64,000 bases of DNA, from NCBI RefSeq assembly GCF_002729955.1, contig NZ_PBYA01000058.1, forward strand, positions 1 through 64,000. Reading direction: 5' to 3'. Shown in pieces: positions 8,235-19,056 of the stretch (its first letter is position 1; every line of letters begins with the position of its first letter). Both the position numbers and the translations under genes were made by a program. This stretch comes from Salinisphaera sp. Lineage in GTDB: Bacteria > Pseudomonadota > Gammaproteobacteria > Nevskiales > Salinisphaeraceae. The notes beneath the pieces were generated by a model. It worked only from the letters and a program-made list of their open reading frames with translations. It was not told the DNA's origin and did no database searches.

Positions 8235-9233
8235 TCACGGCTCGTATGAGGCCGCACTCGCGGCCATCGCCAGGCTCTGGCGCGTGGCGAACTGTTCGTC
8301 GCTGTAGTGGCCCTGCATGCGCAGCAGGTGGTCGCGACAGGCGGCCTCGACCAGTACCGAGAGATTGTGCCCCACGGCCACGGGCAGGGTGATTTCGGGG
8401 ATGTCGACATCCAGTATCCGGCGTTGGGTACGCGTTCCGGTCAGCCGGTCGGGCGCGTCCAGCGTGCCGGACGCCGGTCGCACGAGACGGATGATCAGCC
8501 CCAGCTGCTTGCGTCGCTTGATCGCGGCCTCGCCGAACATGGCGCGGATATTGAGAATGCCCAGGCCGCGCACTTCCAGAAAATCCTGCAGGACGGGCGG
8601 GCAGCCGCCGTTGAGATCATCCGGGCCGAGTAGAGCGAATTCCGGGGCATCGTCGGCCACCAGGCGATGGCCGCGGTTGATCAGCTCGAGGGCCAGTTCG
8701 CTTTTGCCCACGCCGGGGTCACCGGTGAGCAGCAGGCCGATCGACAGCACTTCGAGAAATACGCCGTGTACGGTGATCTGGCGGGCCAGGGCCTCGCCCA
8801 GAAAATGACGCAGCCGATAGGCGGCACGATGGCCACTGGCCGCGGTTTCGAATACGGCGACGCCGGCCTCGCGGAAGGCTTCGCGAAGTGCTTTGATGAG
8901 CGTGCAGCCGTCGGCGACCACGACCAGTTTCGTGGCCCCCGAGGTCACCCGCTCGAGCACGTGGTCGAGCTGGGCTTGTTCGATGGTGTCCAGGTAGGCG
9001 GTCTCGGGCTCGCCGATGACCTGAACCTGCGGCGGATGGATGAAGTTGAGATAGCCGACCATCGGTACACGACGGCCGTTGATGCGGGTCGCCCCCAGCG
9101 TTTGCTGGCCGCCGACCTCGTCCGGCCAGTGCAGGCCGAGCGAGGATTTCAGGCGTGCGTACACGGTTTCCACCGCGACCCGTCGGGCTGCGAGCGATTC
9201 GTCGTCGAACAGGTCGTCGCCGGGGCGTGCCAC
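8235..9233 (-). CDS. hprK: HPr kinase/phosphorylase
   Basis: A bifunctional enzyme that phosphorylates HPr on Ser46 with ATP or PPi and reverses the reaction by phosphorolysis. The N-terminal domain carries the MVGYLNFIHP motif. The kinase domain has Walker A GDPGVGKSE and the family signature LEVRGLGILNIR. Start is uncertain: an ATG at 9308 would overlap ptsN by 62 bp and give 357 residues. GTG 9233, 13 bp after the ptsN stop, gives 332 residues, closer to proteobacterial relatives of about 310-320, and was preferred. Neither start has a clear ribosome site. In the same cluster, its substrate HPr retains Ser46. Confidence 0.9.
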   Translation of the reverse strand: MARPGDDLFDDESLAARRVAVETVYARLKSSLGLHWPDEVGGQQTLGATRINGRRVPMVGYLNFIHPPQVQVIGEPETAYLDTIEQAQLDHVLERVTSGATKLVVVADGCTLIKALREAFREAGVAVFETAASGHRAAYRLRHFLGEALARQITVHGVFLEVLSIGLLLTGDPGVGKSELALELINRGHRLVADDAPEFALLGPDDLNGGCPPVLQDFLEVRGLGILNIRAMFGEAAIKRRKQLGLIIRLVRPASGTLDAPDRLTGTRTQRRILDVDIPEITLPVAVGHNLSVLVEAACRDHLLRMQGHYSDEQFATRQSLAMAASAASYEP

Positions 9234-9246
9234 CGCAGAGGCCGGC

Positions 9247-9711
9247 TTATGCTTCGCTGGTATCGCGAGCGATGAGCGTCTTGTAGAGCTTTTCGTCATC
9301 GCTGGCATCGCGTAGTTCGGCCAGCGTCTGGTTTTCGGAGAACAGCTCCGCCAGGCGGCGCAGCAGCATGAGATGTTCTTCGGTGGATTTCTCCGGCACC
9401 AGCAGACCGAACACCAGATCCACCGGCTGTTCGTCGTTGGATTCGAAATTCACCGGCTGGGGCAGACGCATGAAGGCGCCAATGCAGTCATCGATGCCCT
9501 TCAGGCGCGCATGCGGAATCGCGACGCCGTCACCGATACCGGTGCTGCCGAGCTTTTCACGGGACACCAGACCGTTGAAGATTTCGCTGGCGGTGAGATA
9601 GGGCGTTCCCTGGGTCAGGAATTCGGCCAGTTGCTCGAGCGCGCGCTTTTTACTCTGCACGTCGTCGGCAAGACGTACGCGCTCGGGAGCGACGATATCG
9701 GCGATGTTCAT
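9247..9711 (-). CDS. ptsN: PTS EIIA-Ntr (PtsN)
   Basis: A 154-residue nitrogen-regulatory EIIA. The phosphohistidine is His67 in GVAIPHARL, with the supporting LVFGLLVPE and HLMLLRRLAELF motifs. In relatives PtsN links the PEP-dependent phosphorelay to potassium transport, (p)ppGpp metabolism and sigma-54-related control. It follows hpf after a 67-bp gap holding a very stable hairpin and precedes hprK. No dedicated EI-Ntr (ptsP) is in the window, so the nearby HPr/EI may be its donors (inference). Confidence 0.95.
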   Translation of the reverse strand: MNIADIVAPERVRLADDVQSKKRALEQLAEFLTQGTPYLTASEIFNGLVSREKLGSTGIGDGVAIPHARLKGIDDCIGAFMRLPQPVNFESNDEQPVDLVFGLLVPEKSTEEHLMLLRRLAELFSENQTLAELRDASDDEKLYKTLIARDTSEA

Positions 9712-9746
9712 AAACTTCCTTTAGGCAATACAAAATGCGTGCGGTC

Positions 9747-9779
9747 GTCCGGCCACTGGCAGGCGGCCAGTGGCCGGAC
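9747..9779 (-). promoter_or_regulatory. 14-bp perfect hairpin between hpf and ptsN
   Basis: GTCCGGCCACTGGC and its exact complement flank a 5-nt loop in the 67-bp gap downstream of hpf. No T-run follows directly in the direction of transcription. It may therefore act in RNA processing or stabilisation, or as a partial terminator that lowers downstream expression, rather than as a full intrinsic terminator. Confidence 0.6.
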
Positions 9780-9784
9780 CCGGC

Positions 9785-10117
9785 TCACCCGGCGTCCATG
9801 TTCAGATTGGCGTGCCGGGCCTGCCGGTTGTGGTGATCCTTTTCCTTTTCCTTGTGCTTGAGCGTCTGCCGGTCAAGCTTGTCGACCATGCCGTCGATGG
9901 CGGCATACATGTCGTCCTGGGTGCATTCGGCATGCAGGGTGGCACCGCGGACCTGCATGGTGACTTCGGCCTTGTGTCGAACCTTTTCGACTTCGAGTAC
10001 GACTTCCGCATCGATGACGTCATCGAAATGGCGCTCTATACGATCCATCTTGGACGCCACGTAGTTATGCAGCGCTTCGGTCATGTCGATGTGATGCCCG
10101 GAGATGTTCAGGTTCAT
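9785..10117 (-). CDS. hpf: Ribosome hibernation-promoting factor, short form
   Basis: A 110-residue HPF/YfiA family protein that binds the small ribosomal subunit in stationary phase and promotes inactive ribosomes. The start MNLNISGHHIDMT and the core IERHFDDVIDAEVVLE are typical. It lacks the C-terminal dimerisation domain of long HPF, as usual for gammaproteobacteria, and ends in a His/Lys-rich tail. A strong AGGAG lies upstream of ATG 10117. The position between rpoN and ptsN is the conserved one. Confidence 0.94.
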   Translation of the reverse strand: MNLNISGHHIDMTEALHNYVASKMDRIERHFDDVIDAEVVLEVEKVRHKAEVTMQVRGATLHAECTQDDMYAAIDGMVDKLDRQTLKHKEKEKDHHNRQARHANLNMDAG

Positions 10118-10161
10118 CAGGTACTCCTTGTCGGCTTGTGGAAAAGCGCGTGTGAAGCGGT

Positions 10162-11616
10162 TCAGCTGGCCTGTCGCCGGCGCTCATGCGAGGGCGCGAT
10201 CGACAGGGCTTCGCGATACTTGGCCACCGTGCGACGGGCGACCTTGATACCGTTTCCCAGCAACAGCTCGGCGAGCTTGCTGTCGGAAAGCGGCTTGCCG
10301 GGGCGCTCGTCCGCGACCATGCGCTTGATCATGGCCTGGATCGCCGTTGCCGAGGCGCTGCCGCCATCCGTCGTCGAGACGTGGCTGGAAAAGAAATACT
10401 TGAGTTCGAAAATACCGCGCGGGGTCTGCATGTATTTGTTGGCCGTGGCGCGCGACACGGTGGATTCGTGGATATCGAGCTGTTCTGCCACATCCCGCAA
10501 CACCAGCGGCTTCATGGCTTCTTCACCATATTCCAGAAAAGCGCGCTGTGCTTCAACAATCGTTTGTGCGACCTGCAGCAGCGTGTCGTTGCGGCTTTTG
10601 AGGCTGTTGAGAAAGAAGCGTGCCTCCTGCAGATGCGACTTGAGCGTGGTCTGATCGGCGCTCTTGTCGGCTCGCTTGATCAGCGCCAGATACTGGCTGT
10701 TGATGCGCAGGCGCGGGGCAATCTCGGCATTCAGTGACACCTGCCAACGCGAGGACTGACGGGTGACGAAGACCTCGGGCACCACGTAATTGGATTCGTG
10801 GTCGGAAAACGCCTCGCCCGGATGGGGCTGCAAGGTCTGGATGAGGGCGATCGCGCGTTCCAGCGCCTGCGTCTCGATCTCGAGCCGGCTGGCCAGCGCT
10901 TCGCGATCGCGCGATGCCAGGCATTCCAGCGGTTCTTCGTCGATGATACGCAGGGCGGTATGCCGGCCCGGCGTTGCCGCAGGCAGTTGGCGTAGCTGGA
11001 TGCTCAGGCATTCGGCCAGGCTGCGCGCGGCAACGCCCGGCGGATCGAAGCGATGGATTTCGGCGAGCACCGCTTCGATCGCGGCCTCGTCGGTGTCGAA
11101 ATCCCCGGCCAGGCGTGGTGCCAGCTCCTGCCAGTCGTCGAGCAGGCCGCGTTCGTTGATCGCATCGATGATGTGGTCGGCAATCGCCCGCTGGGTTTCG
11201 GTCAAGCGATGCATGTCCGCCTGCCAGCTCAGATGCGCATGCAGGTCGGGCGTGCTGGTGAGGTTGGCCTGGCGATAGTCCCAGTAGTCTTCGTCGTCGC
11301 TGGTCGGGGCGGGCGCCGGCGAGGCGCTGCCGGCGTAGATGTCGTTCCAGTCGGCATCGACGGGCAGGTTTTCGGGGATCTCGGCGCCGGCCTCGCTGGC
11401 ACTGCGCTGGCTTTCTTCGCTTTCCGCGCGGTTGGCTTCGCGGCTGTCGATTTCGTCGTGACCGTCATCCGCCTCGAGCATGACGTTGGACTCCAGCGCT
11501 TCCTGGATCTCGGTCTTGAGATCCAGCGTGGACAACTGGAGCATGCGGATCGCCTGCTGCAGCGCAGGCGTCATCGTCAGGCTTTGCGACAGATTGAGGT
11601 TCAGCGACTGTTTCAT
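10162..11616 (-). CDS. rpoN: RNA polymerase sigma-54 factor RpoN
   Basis: A 484-residue sigma-54 that directs RNA polymerase to -24/-12 promoters opened by AAA+ activators. The N-terminal Gln/Leu-rich region I begins [17 protein letters not shown]. An acidic linker follows at about residues 50-110, then the core-binding region and the HTH ([17 protein letters not shown]). The diagnostic RpoN box [10 protein letters not shown] is at residues 460-469. Its start overlaps the lptB stop by 4 bp, so the two are translationally coupled. A likely client activator, PilR, is encoded at 56502-57926. Confidence 0.97.
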   Translation of the reverse strand: MKQSLNLNLSQSLTMTPALQQAIRMLQLSTLDLKTEIQEALESNVMLEADDGHDEIDSREANRAESEESQRSASEAGAEIPENLPVDADWNDIYAGSASPAPAPTSDDEDYWDYRQANLTSTPDLHAHLSWQADMHRLTETQRAIADHIIDAINERGLLDDWQELAPRLAGDFDTDEAAIEAVLAEIHRFDPPGVAARSLAECLSIQLRQLPAATPGRHTALRIIDEEPLECLASRDREALASRLEIETQALERAIALIQTLQPHPGEAFSDHESNYVVPEVFVTRQSSRWQVSLNAEIAPRLRINSQYLALIKRADKSADQTTLKSHLQEARFFLNSLKSRNDTLLQVAQTIVEAQRAFLEYGEEAMKPLVLRDVAEQLDIHESTVSRATANKYMQTPRGIFELKYFFSSHVSTTDGGSASATAIQAMIKRMVADERPGKPLSDSKLAELLLGNGIKVARRTVAKYREALSIAPSHERRRQAS

Positions 11617-12365
11617 AGTCGGAAATCCTCGCCGAGGTAGACCTCCCTTACCTTGCGGTCGGCCAGAATCGCTTCGCCCGGGCCGTCCGCAATCACGGCG
11701 CCGTCGCTGAGGATATAGGCGCGCTCGCAGATCGACAGCGTCTCGCGCACGTTGTGATCAGTGATCAGTACGCCGATACCACGGTTCTTGAGATGCGTGA
11801 TGATGCTGCGGATATCGCCAATGGAAATCGGGTCGATGCCGGCAAAGGGTTCGTCGAGCAGCATGTACTGCGGCTGGGCCGCCAGCGCGCGTGCGATTTC
11901 CACCCGGCGGCGCTCGCCCCCGGACAGGTTCACGCCCTTGGAATCGGCGATATGGCCGATCGACAGCTCGTCGAGCAGCTGCGCGAGTTCGCGCTCGATA
12001 TCGGCCTTCTTCAGGCCGGGGCGCACCTGCAGGATGGCGCGGATGTTGTCAGCCACCGAAAGCTTGCGAAAGACCGAGGCCTCCTGTGGCAGATAGCCGA
12101 TGCCCAGCTTTGCCCGCGCATGCATGGGCAGGCCGATCAGGCTGCGCTCGCCGAGCATGATCTGGCCCGCGTCGGGGGTGACCAGACCCACGATCATGTA
12201 GAACGAGGTGGTCTTGCCCGCGCCGTTGGGCCCGAGCAGGCCGACCACTTCGCCCGGTGCCAGCGACAGGCTGACGTCCTCGACGACGGCACGACCCTTG
12301 TAGCGTTTGCTCAGGTTCTCGGCGACCAGCCGCTGGCCGTTCGCCGTGGCGGCGGCCGAACTCAC
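11613..12365 (-). CDS. lptB: LPS export ABC transporter ATPase LptB
   Basis: A 250-residue ATPase that powers LptFGC extraction of LPS from the inner membrane. Walker A GPNGAGKT is at residues 45-52, signature LSGGE at 147-151 and Walker B LLDEP at 169-173. The GTG start at 12365 overlaps the lptA stop (GTGA), and the end overlaps rpoN by 4 bp. lptF and lptG are not in the window. Confidence 0.96.
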   Translation of the reverse strand: MSSAAATANGQRLVAENLSKRYKGRAVVEDVSLSLAPGEVVGLLGPNGAGKTTSFYMIVGLVTPDAGQIMLGERSLIGLPMHARAKLGIGYLPQEASVFRKLSVADNIRAILQVRPGLKKADIERELAQLLDELSIGHIADSKGVNLSGGERRRVEIARALAAQPQYMLLDEPFAGIDPISIGDIRSIITHLKNRGIGVLITDHNVRETLSICERAYILSDGAVIADGPGEAILADRKVREVYLGEDFRL

Positions 12366-12889
12366 GGCTGCTCGTCCTGCGCGGTCGGCTGAATGGTGAT
12401 GCGTACGCGCTTGCTTTCGCCGCTGCCGCGCTCGGCCTGGGTGCGCTCGGTGTCCAGGTTGTGGCGGATGACCTGACCGTTGATCTCGTCACCGCCACGG
12501 CGGACCACCGCATCGCCACGCAGCACGATGGTGGAATCGTTGTTGGTGTATTCGATCTGGCCGGCGTTGCCGGTGACCACGTCGTTGCCTTCGCGGTCGG
12601 GCTGCTTGTCGAACCTGGCCGGGCTGCCGTGGAGCACGGCCTTGATGTTGCCGCGGTCGTTGATACGCGTGACCACCAGCCGGTGGCCGGTCAGCGTGAG
12701 CCCTCCGCGGGTGAGCACGACGTTGCCCGTGTAGGTGCTGGTGCCGCTTTGCTGGGACAGATCCGCGCTGTTGGATTCGATTCGAATCGGCAGCGGCTGC
12801 TGTGCGGGTGCAGCGCCTGTGGCCAGCACAAGCCCGAGTGCGACCAGCGCGACTGACAGACCCCTACGGCGTGTAAGTGACTTGTACAT
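12362..12889 (-). CDS. lptA: LPS transport periplasmic bridge protein LptA
   Basis: A 175-residue OstA-like beta-jellyroll protein that forms the periplasmic bridge carrying LPS from LptC to LptD. A signal peptide (basic start, hydrophobic [17 protein letters not shown]) covers about residues 1-29. The mature part has repeated strands such as [21 protein letters not shown] and [19 protein letters not shown]. It overlaps the end of lptC by 26 bp and the start of lptB by 4 bp, so the three are tightly coupled. Confidence 0.93.
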   Translation of the reverse strand: MYKSLTRRRGLSVALVALGLVLATGAAPAQQPLPIRIESNSADLSQQSGTSTYTGNVVLTRGGLTLTGHRLVVTRINDRGNIKAVLHGSPARFDKQPDREGNDVVTGNAGQIEYTNNDSTIVLRGDAVVRRGGDEINGQVIRHNLDTERTQAERGSGESKRVRITIQPTAQDEQP

Positions 12890-13415
12890 TTTCGAGCAGT
12901 CTCAGCTTGTCCGTTTTCAGGTTGACCTCCATGCCGTCGCCTTCGACCCGTTGGCCGGGTTCGGTGGCGGTCACATGGGCCTGCGTATCGATACGATCGG
13001 TGTCCGGGCGCACCCAGGCGTTGTCGGTGACGACTTCGACCACGTTGCCGTCGACCCGCGGATGCCGTCCCGTGACGCCGTCGTAAAGATAGATATCGCG
13101 TTCGCCCGCCGGTATGCGGCCGCGCTCGGCGCTTACGTCCCAGTAGGTCTTGGTGCCTGCAAGGTAGTGTACGTCAATATCCGTGAGCCGAGCCGAGTCG
13201 TCCGCGAAGTGCAGGCTCTGGGCAACGGTCATGCGATAGGCGAGCTTGCCGCTGTCGTCCATCTGGCGAACCACGGCATCGCTCATGTAGTAGTCGCTGT
13301 TGTCCGGCGTGGACAGACGCGGCGCATTGTTATCGGTTGCGCGTTCGTTGTTGAACACGCGCAGGCCCAGAAGCACGGCGGATACCACGAGCAGAATGGC
13401 GACAATGCGTAACAT
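12864..13415 (-). CDS. lptC: LPS export complex subunit LptC
   Basis: A 183-residue single-pass inner-membrane protein that passes LPS from LptBFG to LptA. The N-terminal anchor is at about residues 3-19, followed by a periplasmic jellyroll domain (YYMSDAVVRQMDDSGKLAYRM, then VTATEPGQRVEGDGMEVNL). The length matches E. coli LptC (191). It lies 12 bp after kdsC and overlaps lptA by 26 bp. Confidence 0.92.
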   Translation of the reverse strand: MLRIVAILLVVSAVLLGLRVFNNERATDNNAPRLSTPDNSDYYMSDAVVRQMDDSGKLAYRMTVAQSLHFADDSARLTDIDVHYLAGTKTYWDVSAERGRIPAGERDIYLYDGVTGRHPRVDGNVVEVVTDNAWVRPDTDRIDTQAHVTATEPGQRVEGDGMEVNLKTDKLRLLENVQVTYTP

Positions 13416-13427
13416 GGCAGGCGCGCG

Positions 13428-13937
13428 CTAGTGGGCGTTATGGGCGGCGATGATCAGCTCGCAGGCCTCGCGAACCGCGCCCTGGCCGCCGTCGAAGCGA
13501 CTCACCCAGTGGGCTGTGTCGATGACTTCATCGACCGCGTCGGCCACGGCCATGGCCAGACGCGCCTGGCGCATGAGGCCGAGGTCGGGCAGGTCATCGC
13601 CCATGACCGCAGCCTGATCGGGGGTGAGTTCGAGTTCGGCGAGCAGGGCTTCGAAGTCCAGTTGCTTGTCGTGACTGTCGAGATAGATGTATTCCACGCC
13701 CAGCGCATGCAGGCGCGCCGCCACCGCCGGCGACGGGCGGCCGCTGATCGCCGCCACGGCCACGCCGGCCGCCTGCAGCCGCTGGATGCCCAGCCCGTCA
13801 CGCACGCTCATGCTCTTGATCTCTTCGCCGTGGTCGTAGAGATAGAGCTTGCCGTCGGTCATCACGCCGTCGACGTCGAATACGGCCACACGAATATCGG
13901 CCGCGCGTTTCTGGATTTCGCTGAACTCGGGTTTCAT
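13428..13937 (-). CDS. kdsC: 3-deoxy-D-manno-octulosonate 8-phosphate phosphatase KdsC
   Basis: A 169-residue HAD-superfamily phosphatase (C0 type, no cap) that releases phosphate from Kdo-8-P. The catalytic motif DVDGVMTDG contains Asp21 and Asp23; later motifs are AISGRPSPA and MGDDLPDLGLM. It is slightly shorter than E. coli KdsC (188) because the N-terminus is short. The start overlaps the kdsD stop by 4 bp. Confidence 0.94.
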   Translation of the reverse strand: MKPEFSEIQKRAADIRVAVFDVDGVMTDGKLYLYDHGEEIKSMSVRDGLGIQRLQAAGVAVAAISGRPSPAVAARLHALGVEYIYLDSHDKQLDFEALLAELELTPDQAAVMGDDLPDLGLMRQARLAMAVADAVDEVIDTAHWVSRFDGGQGAVREACELIIAAHNAH

Positions 13938-14911
13938 ATCACTCCGGCTCGCAGGAGGTCCTGCATGTTGAGCGCCCCTTGGGGACGGTTGTCGGCATCC
14001 ACCACCAGCAGTCCGCCACCGCCGATGCGGTGTGTCTGCAGCAGTCGCACGGCTTCGGCGGCAAGCATGTCGGCGGTCACGGTTTTGGGTGAACGGGTCA
14101 TGTGTTCGGCAATGCCGGCGTGTTTGATATCGATGTCGTGATCCAGTGTGCGACGCAGATCGCCATCGGTAAATACGCCGGCCAGGCGACCATCGCCGTC
14201 GACGACGCCGGTCATGCCCAGGCCCTTGGCGCTCATTTCCAGCAGCGCCTCGCGCAGTCGTGCATCCGCTGATACCAGCGGCAGCTCGTCGCCGGTGTGC
14301 ATGATGTCGCCCACGGTCAGCAGCAGACGCCGGCCGAGCGCACCGCCCGGGTGGGAGCGGGCGAAATCCTCGGCGGTGAAGTGGCGCGCCTCAAGCAGGG
14401 CGATGGCCAGCGCGTCGCCCATCACCAGCGCGGCGGTGGTCGACGAGGTGGGCGCCAGTTCCAGCGGACAGGCTTCGAGTTCCACGGCGACATCCAGATG
14501 CACGTCGGCGCGTTGTGCCAGCGTGGACTGCGTATTGCCGGTCATCGCGATCAACGGTACGTCCAGACGCTTGATCAGCGGCAGAATGGTCAGAATCTCG
14601 CCCGTTTCGCCGGAATAGGACAGGGCGATGACCACGTCCTGGGCAGTGATCATGCCCAGATCGCCGTGGCTGGCCTCGCCCGGATGCACGAAGAAGGCCG
14701 GCGTGCCCGTGGAGGCGAGCGTGGCCGCGATCTTGCCGGCGATATGCCCGGACTTGCCCATGCCGGTGACCACCACGCGCCCCGGACAGGCGATGAGCGT
14801 TTCGGCCGCGGCCGCGAACTGGGTATCGACACGTGCCGCCAGTGCTGCCACGGCCGCGGCTTCGATATCGATCACGCGCCGGGCCGAGTTCATGATGTCC
14901 TGTGCGTTCAT
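13934..14911 (-). CDS. kdsD: D-arabinose 5-phosphate isomerase KdsD
   Basis: A 325-residue enzyme converting ribulose-5-P to arabinose-5-P for Kdo synthesis. An N-terminal SIS sugar-isomerase domain (about residues 40-170; VVTGMGKSGHIAGKIAATLAS, SYSGETGEI) is followed by two CBS domains (about 205-325). The length matches E. coli KdsD (328). It appears to be the first gene of the long minus-strand block and is divergent from the ABC transporter at 15060. Confidence 0.95.
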   Translation of the reverse strand: MNAQDIMNSARRVIDIEAAAVAALAARVDTQFAAAAETLIACPGRVVVTGMGKSGHIAGKIAATLASTGTPAFFVHPGEASHGDLGMITAQDVVIALSYSGETGEILTILPLIKRLDVPLIAMTGNTQSTLAQRADVHLDVAVELEACPLELAPTSSTTAALVMGDALAIALLEARHFTAEDFARSHPGGALGRRLLLTVGDIMHTGDELPLVSADARLREALLEMSAKGLGMTGVVDGDGRLAGVFTDGDLRRTLDHDIDIKHAGIAEHMTRSPKTVTADMLAAEAVRLLQTHRIGGGGLLVVDADNRPQGALNMQDLLRAGVI

Positions 14912-15021
14912 GGCTTTATTCTAGCGTAGCTGCGACAAGCCAACATGTTGTTCGTTCAGGCTTTCGGCGCGCGGGCCGGCAAGTCCCGGTCGTTGTCGTA
15001 TGCAGGTTTGCATGGGGCCCG

Positions 15022-15027
15022 TATAAT
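15022..15027 (+). promoter_or_regulatory. Candidate -10 box for the yadG-like operon
   Basis: A perfect TATAAT lies 32 bp upstream of ATG 15060, in the 148-bp gap between divergent genes. No good -35 hexamer sits at 16-18 bp; TATGCA is the best candidate at 17 bp. The promoter is therefore only partly supported. Confidence 0.45.
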
Positions 15028-15059
15028 GCGCGCCCTTTTGCTCGACCCGTGCGGCTGCG

Positions 15060-15998
15060 ATGACCGAACCCGCTATTTCCATACAGAACGTCGAAAAGCG
15101 CTACCCGAGCACGCATGCGCTCAAGGGCGTGTCCTTCGAGATTCGCCCGGGCGAATACTTCGGCCTGCTGGGCCCCAACGGGGCCGGAAAATCCACGCTG
15201 ATCAGCATCATCGCCGGGCTTGCCCATGCCACATCCGGCAGCGTGTCCGTGCTCGGCCACGACGTGCGCCGCGATTTTCGCCGTTCCCGGCGCGCGCTCG
15301 GTGTGGTGCCCCAGGAGCTGGTCTACGACCCGTTCTTTCCGGTGCGCGAAATGCTGCGGATCCAGGCCGGCTATTTCGGCTGCGGCAAGGACTACTGGCC
15401 GTGGATCGACGAGCTGCTCGAACGCCTGGATCTGACCGACAAGGCCGATGTTTCGATGCGTGCGCTCTCCGGCGGGATGAAGCGGCGGGTGCTCATTGCC
15501 CAGGCGCTGGTCCACAAGCCGGAGGTGGTCATTCTCGATGAGCCGACCGCTGGCGTGGACGTGGAGCTGCGGCGCACGCTCTGGCATTTCACCCGCGAGC
15601 TCAACGAGGCCGGCCATACCATCGTGCTGACCACGCACTATCTGGAAGAGGCCGAAGAGCTCTGCGATCGCATCGCGATTCTCGACCGTGGACGCCTGTC
15701 GGTACTCGAGGACAAGCGCGCGCTGCTCGATCGTCATCCCTATCGTTTTCTGTCGCTGCAGCTGTCGGGGAACGGTGGCGCCTTGCCGGCCAGCGTCGAG
15801 CGACTCATCGAGGACCGTCACGGCGACACCCTCGATCTGAAGCTCGAGCAGGGCAAGGATTTCATCGCCGACGTAATGGAGCAGATCCGCGATGCGGGCT
15901 ATCGCATTCAGGATGTGCGCACCCGTGAGCCCTCGCTGGAGAATATCTTCGTCGAGCTCACCGATCACTCCAACGACCGCGACGAGGATGCGGCATGA
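15060..15998 (+). CDS. yadG: ABC-2 type transporter ATPase, YadG-like
   Basis: A 312-residue ABC ATPase closest in motif layout to E. coli YadG. Walker A GPNGAGKS is at residues 38-45, signature LSGGM at 136-140 and Walker B ILDEP at 158-162, with the YadG-like run EPTAGVDVELRRTLW and THYLEEAEELC. It overlaps the permease gene by 4 bp. The transported substrate of YadGH is not established. In related genomes the space between kdsD and ibaG commonly holds mla genes, which are absent here. Confidence 0.88.
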   Translation: MTEPAISIQNVEKRYPSTHALKGVSFEIRPGEYFGLLGPNGAGKSTLISIIAGLAHATSGSVSVLGHDVRRDFRRSRRALGVVPQELVYDPFFPVREMLRIQAGYFGCGKDYWPWIDELLERLDLTDKADVSMRALSGGMKRRVLIAQALVHKPEVVILDEPTAGVDVELRRTLWHFTRELNEAGHTIVLTTHYLEEAEELCDRIAILDRGRLSVLEDKRALLDRHPYRFLSLQLSGNGGALPASVERLIEDRHGDTLDLKLEQGKDFIADVMEQIRDAGYRIQDVRTREPSLENIFVELTDHSNDRDEDAA

Positions 15999-16750
15999 AC
16001 TGGCAGGGCTGTTTCACGCTTTTTTCGAAGGAAGTCCGGCGTTTCTACAGCGTCATCCTGCAGACCGTCGGCGCGCCGGTGGTCACCGCGCTGCTATATA
16101 TGGTGGTCTTCGGGCAGGTGCTTCAGGGCCAGGAGATTCAGGGCGTGCCGGCCTCGGCGTTTCTGGTGCCCGGTCTGATGATGATGAGCATCATCCAGAA
16201 CTCCTTCGCCAATACCTCGTCGAGCCTGACCCAGTCCAAGATCAACGGCAATCTGGTGTTTTTGCTGATGACGCCGCTGTCGGCCTTCGAGATCTATCTG
16301 GCCTATATCGGCGCGTCGCTGGTGCGTGCATCGCTGGTGGCGGTGGTGCTGTATGTGGTCACCCAGCTGTTCGTGACGGTGCCGATCGCCAACCCGGTTC
16401 TGGTGTTTACGATGCTGGTCTTCGGCGGCGGTACGCTGGCGGTGATGGGCCTGATCGCGGGCATTCTGGCGAACAAGTTCGACCACCTGGCGGCGTTCCA
16501 GAATTTCTTCATCATGCCGCTTTCGTTTCTGTCGGGGGTGTTCTACTCCATCCACTCGCTGCCCGAGTTCTGGCAGAAGGCATCGCACTTCAATCCGTTT
16601 TTCTACATGATCGACGGGTTTCGACAGGGCTTTTTCGGCGTTGGCGACAGCAATCCGCTGCTCAGCGTGGTGGTGGCGGCGGCATTCTTCGCCTTCGTGT
16701 CGACGATTTGCGTCACCATGCTGGCCCGGGGCTACAAGATTCGTGGCTAG
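15995..16750 (+). CDS. yadH: ABC-2 type transporter permease, YadH-like
   Basis: A 251-residue inner-membrane permease of the ABC-2 family with six predicted membrane segments. It has the family stretch VPGLMMMSIIQNSFANTSSS and the conserved C-terminal ABC-2 signature region SGVFYSIHSLPEFWQ followed by NPFFYMIDGFRQGF. These match the YadH pattern. It is coupled to the ATPase by ATGA overlap. The partners together form a probable exporter with unknown cargo. Confidence 0.88.
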   Translation: MNWQGCFTLFSKEVRRFYSVILQTVGAPVVTALLYMVVFGQVLQGQEIQGVPASAFLVPGLMMMSIIQNSFANTSSSLTQSKINGNLVFLLMTPLSAFEIYLAYIGASLVRASLVAVVLYVVTQLFVTVPIANPVLVFTMLVFGGGTLAVMGLIAGILANKFDHLAAFQNFFIMPLSFLSGVFYSIHSLPEFWQKASHFNPFFYMIDGFRQGFFGVGDSNPLLSVVVAAAFFAFVSTICVTMLARGYKIRG

Positions 16751-16851
16751 GGACTCTGCACAACCTGTCGCGGTCGCGCCGGGTGTCTCGGCGCTCGCGA
16801 ACGGGTCGCTCGTGCTAGCATTTCGCGCCCGATTTCCAAAGACGCCGAATC

Positions 16852-19052
<2,201 letters not shown>

Positions 19053-19056
<4 letters not shown>

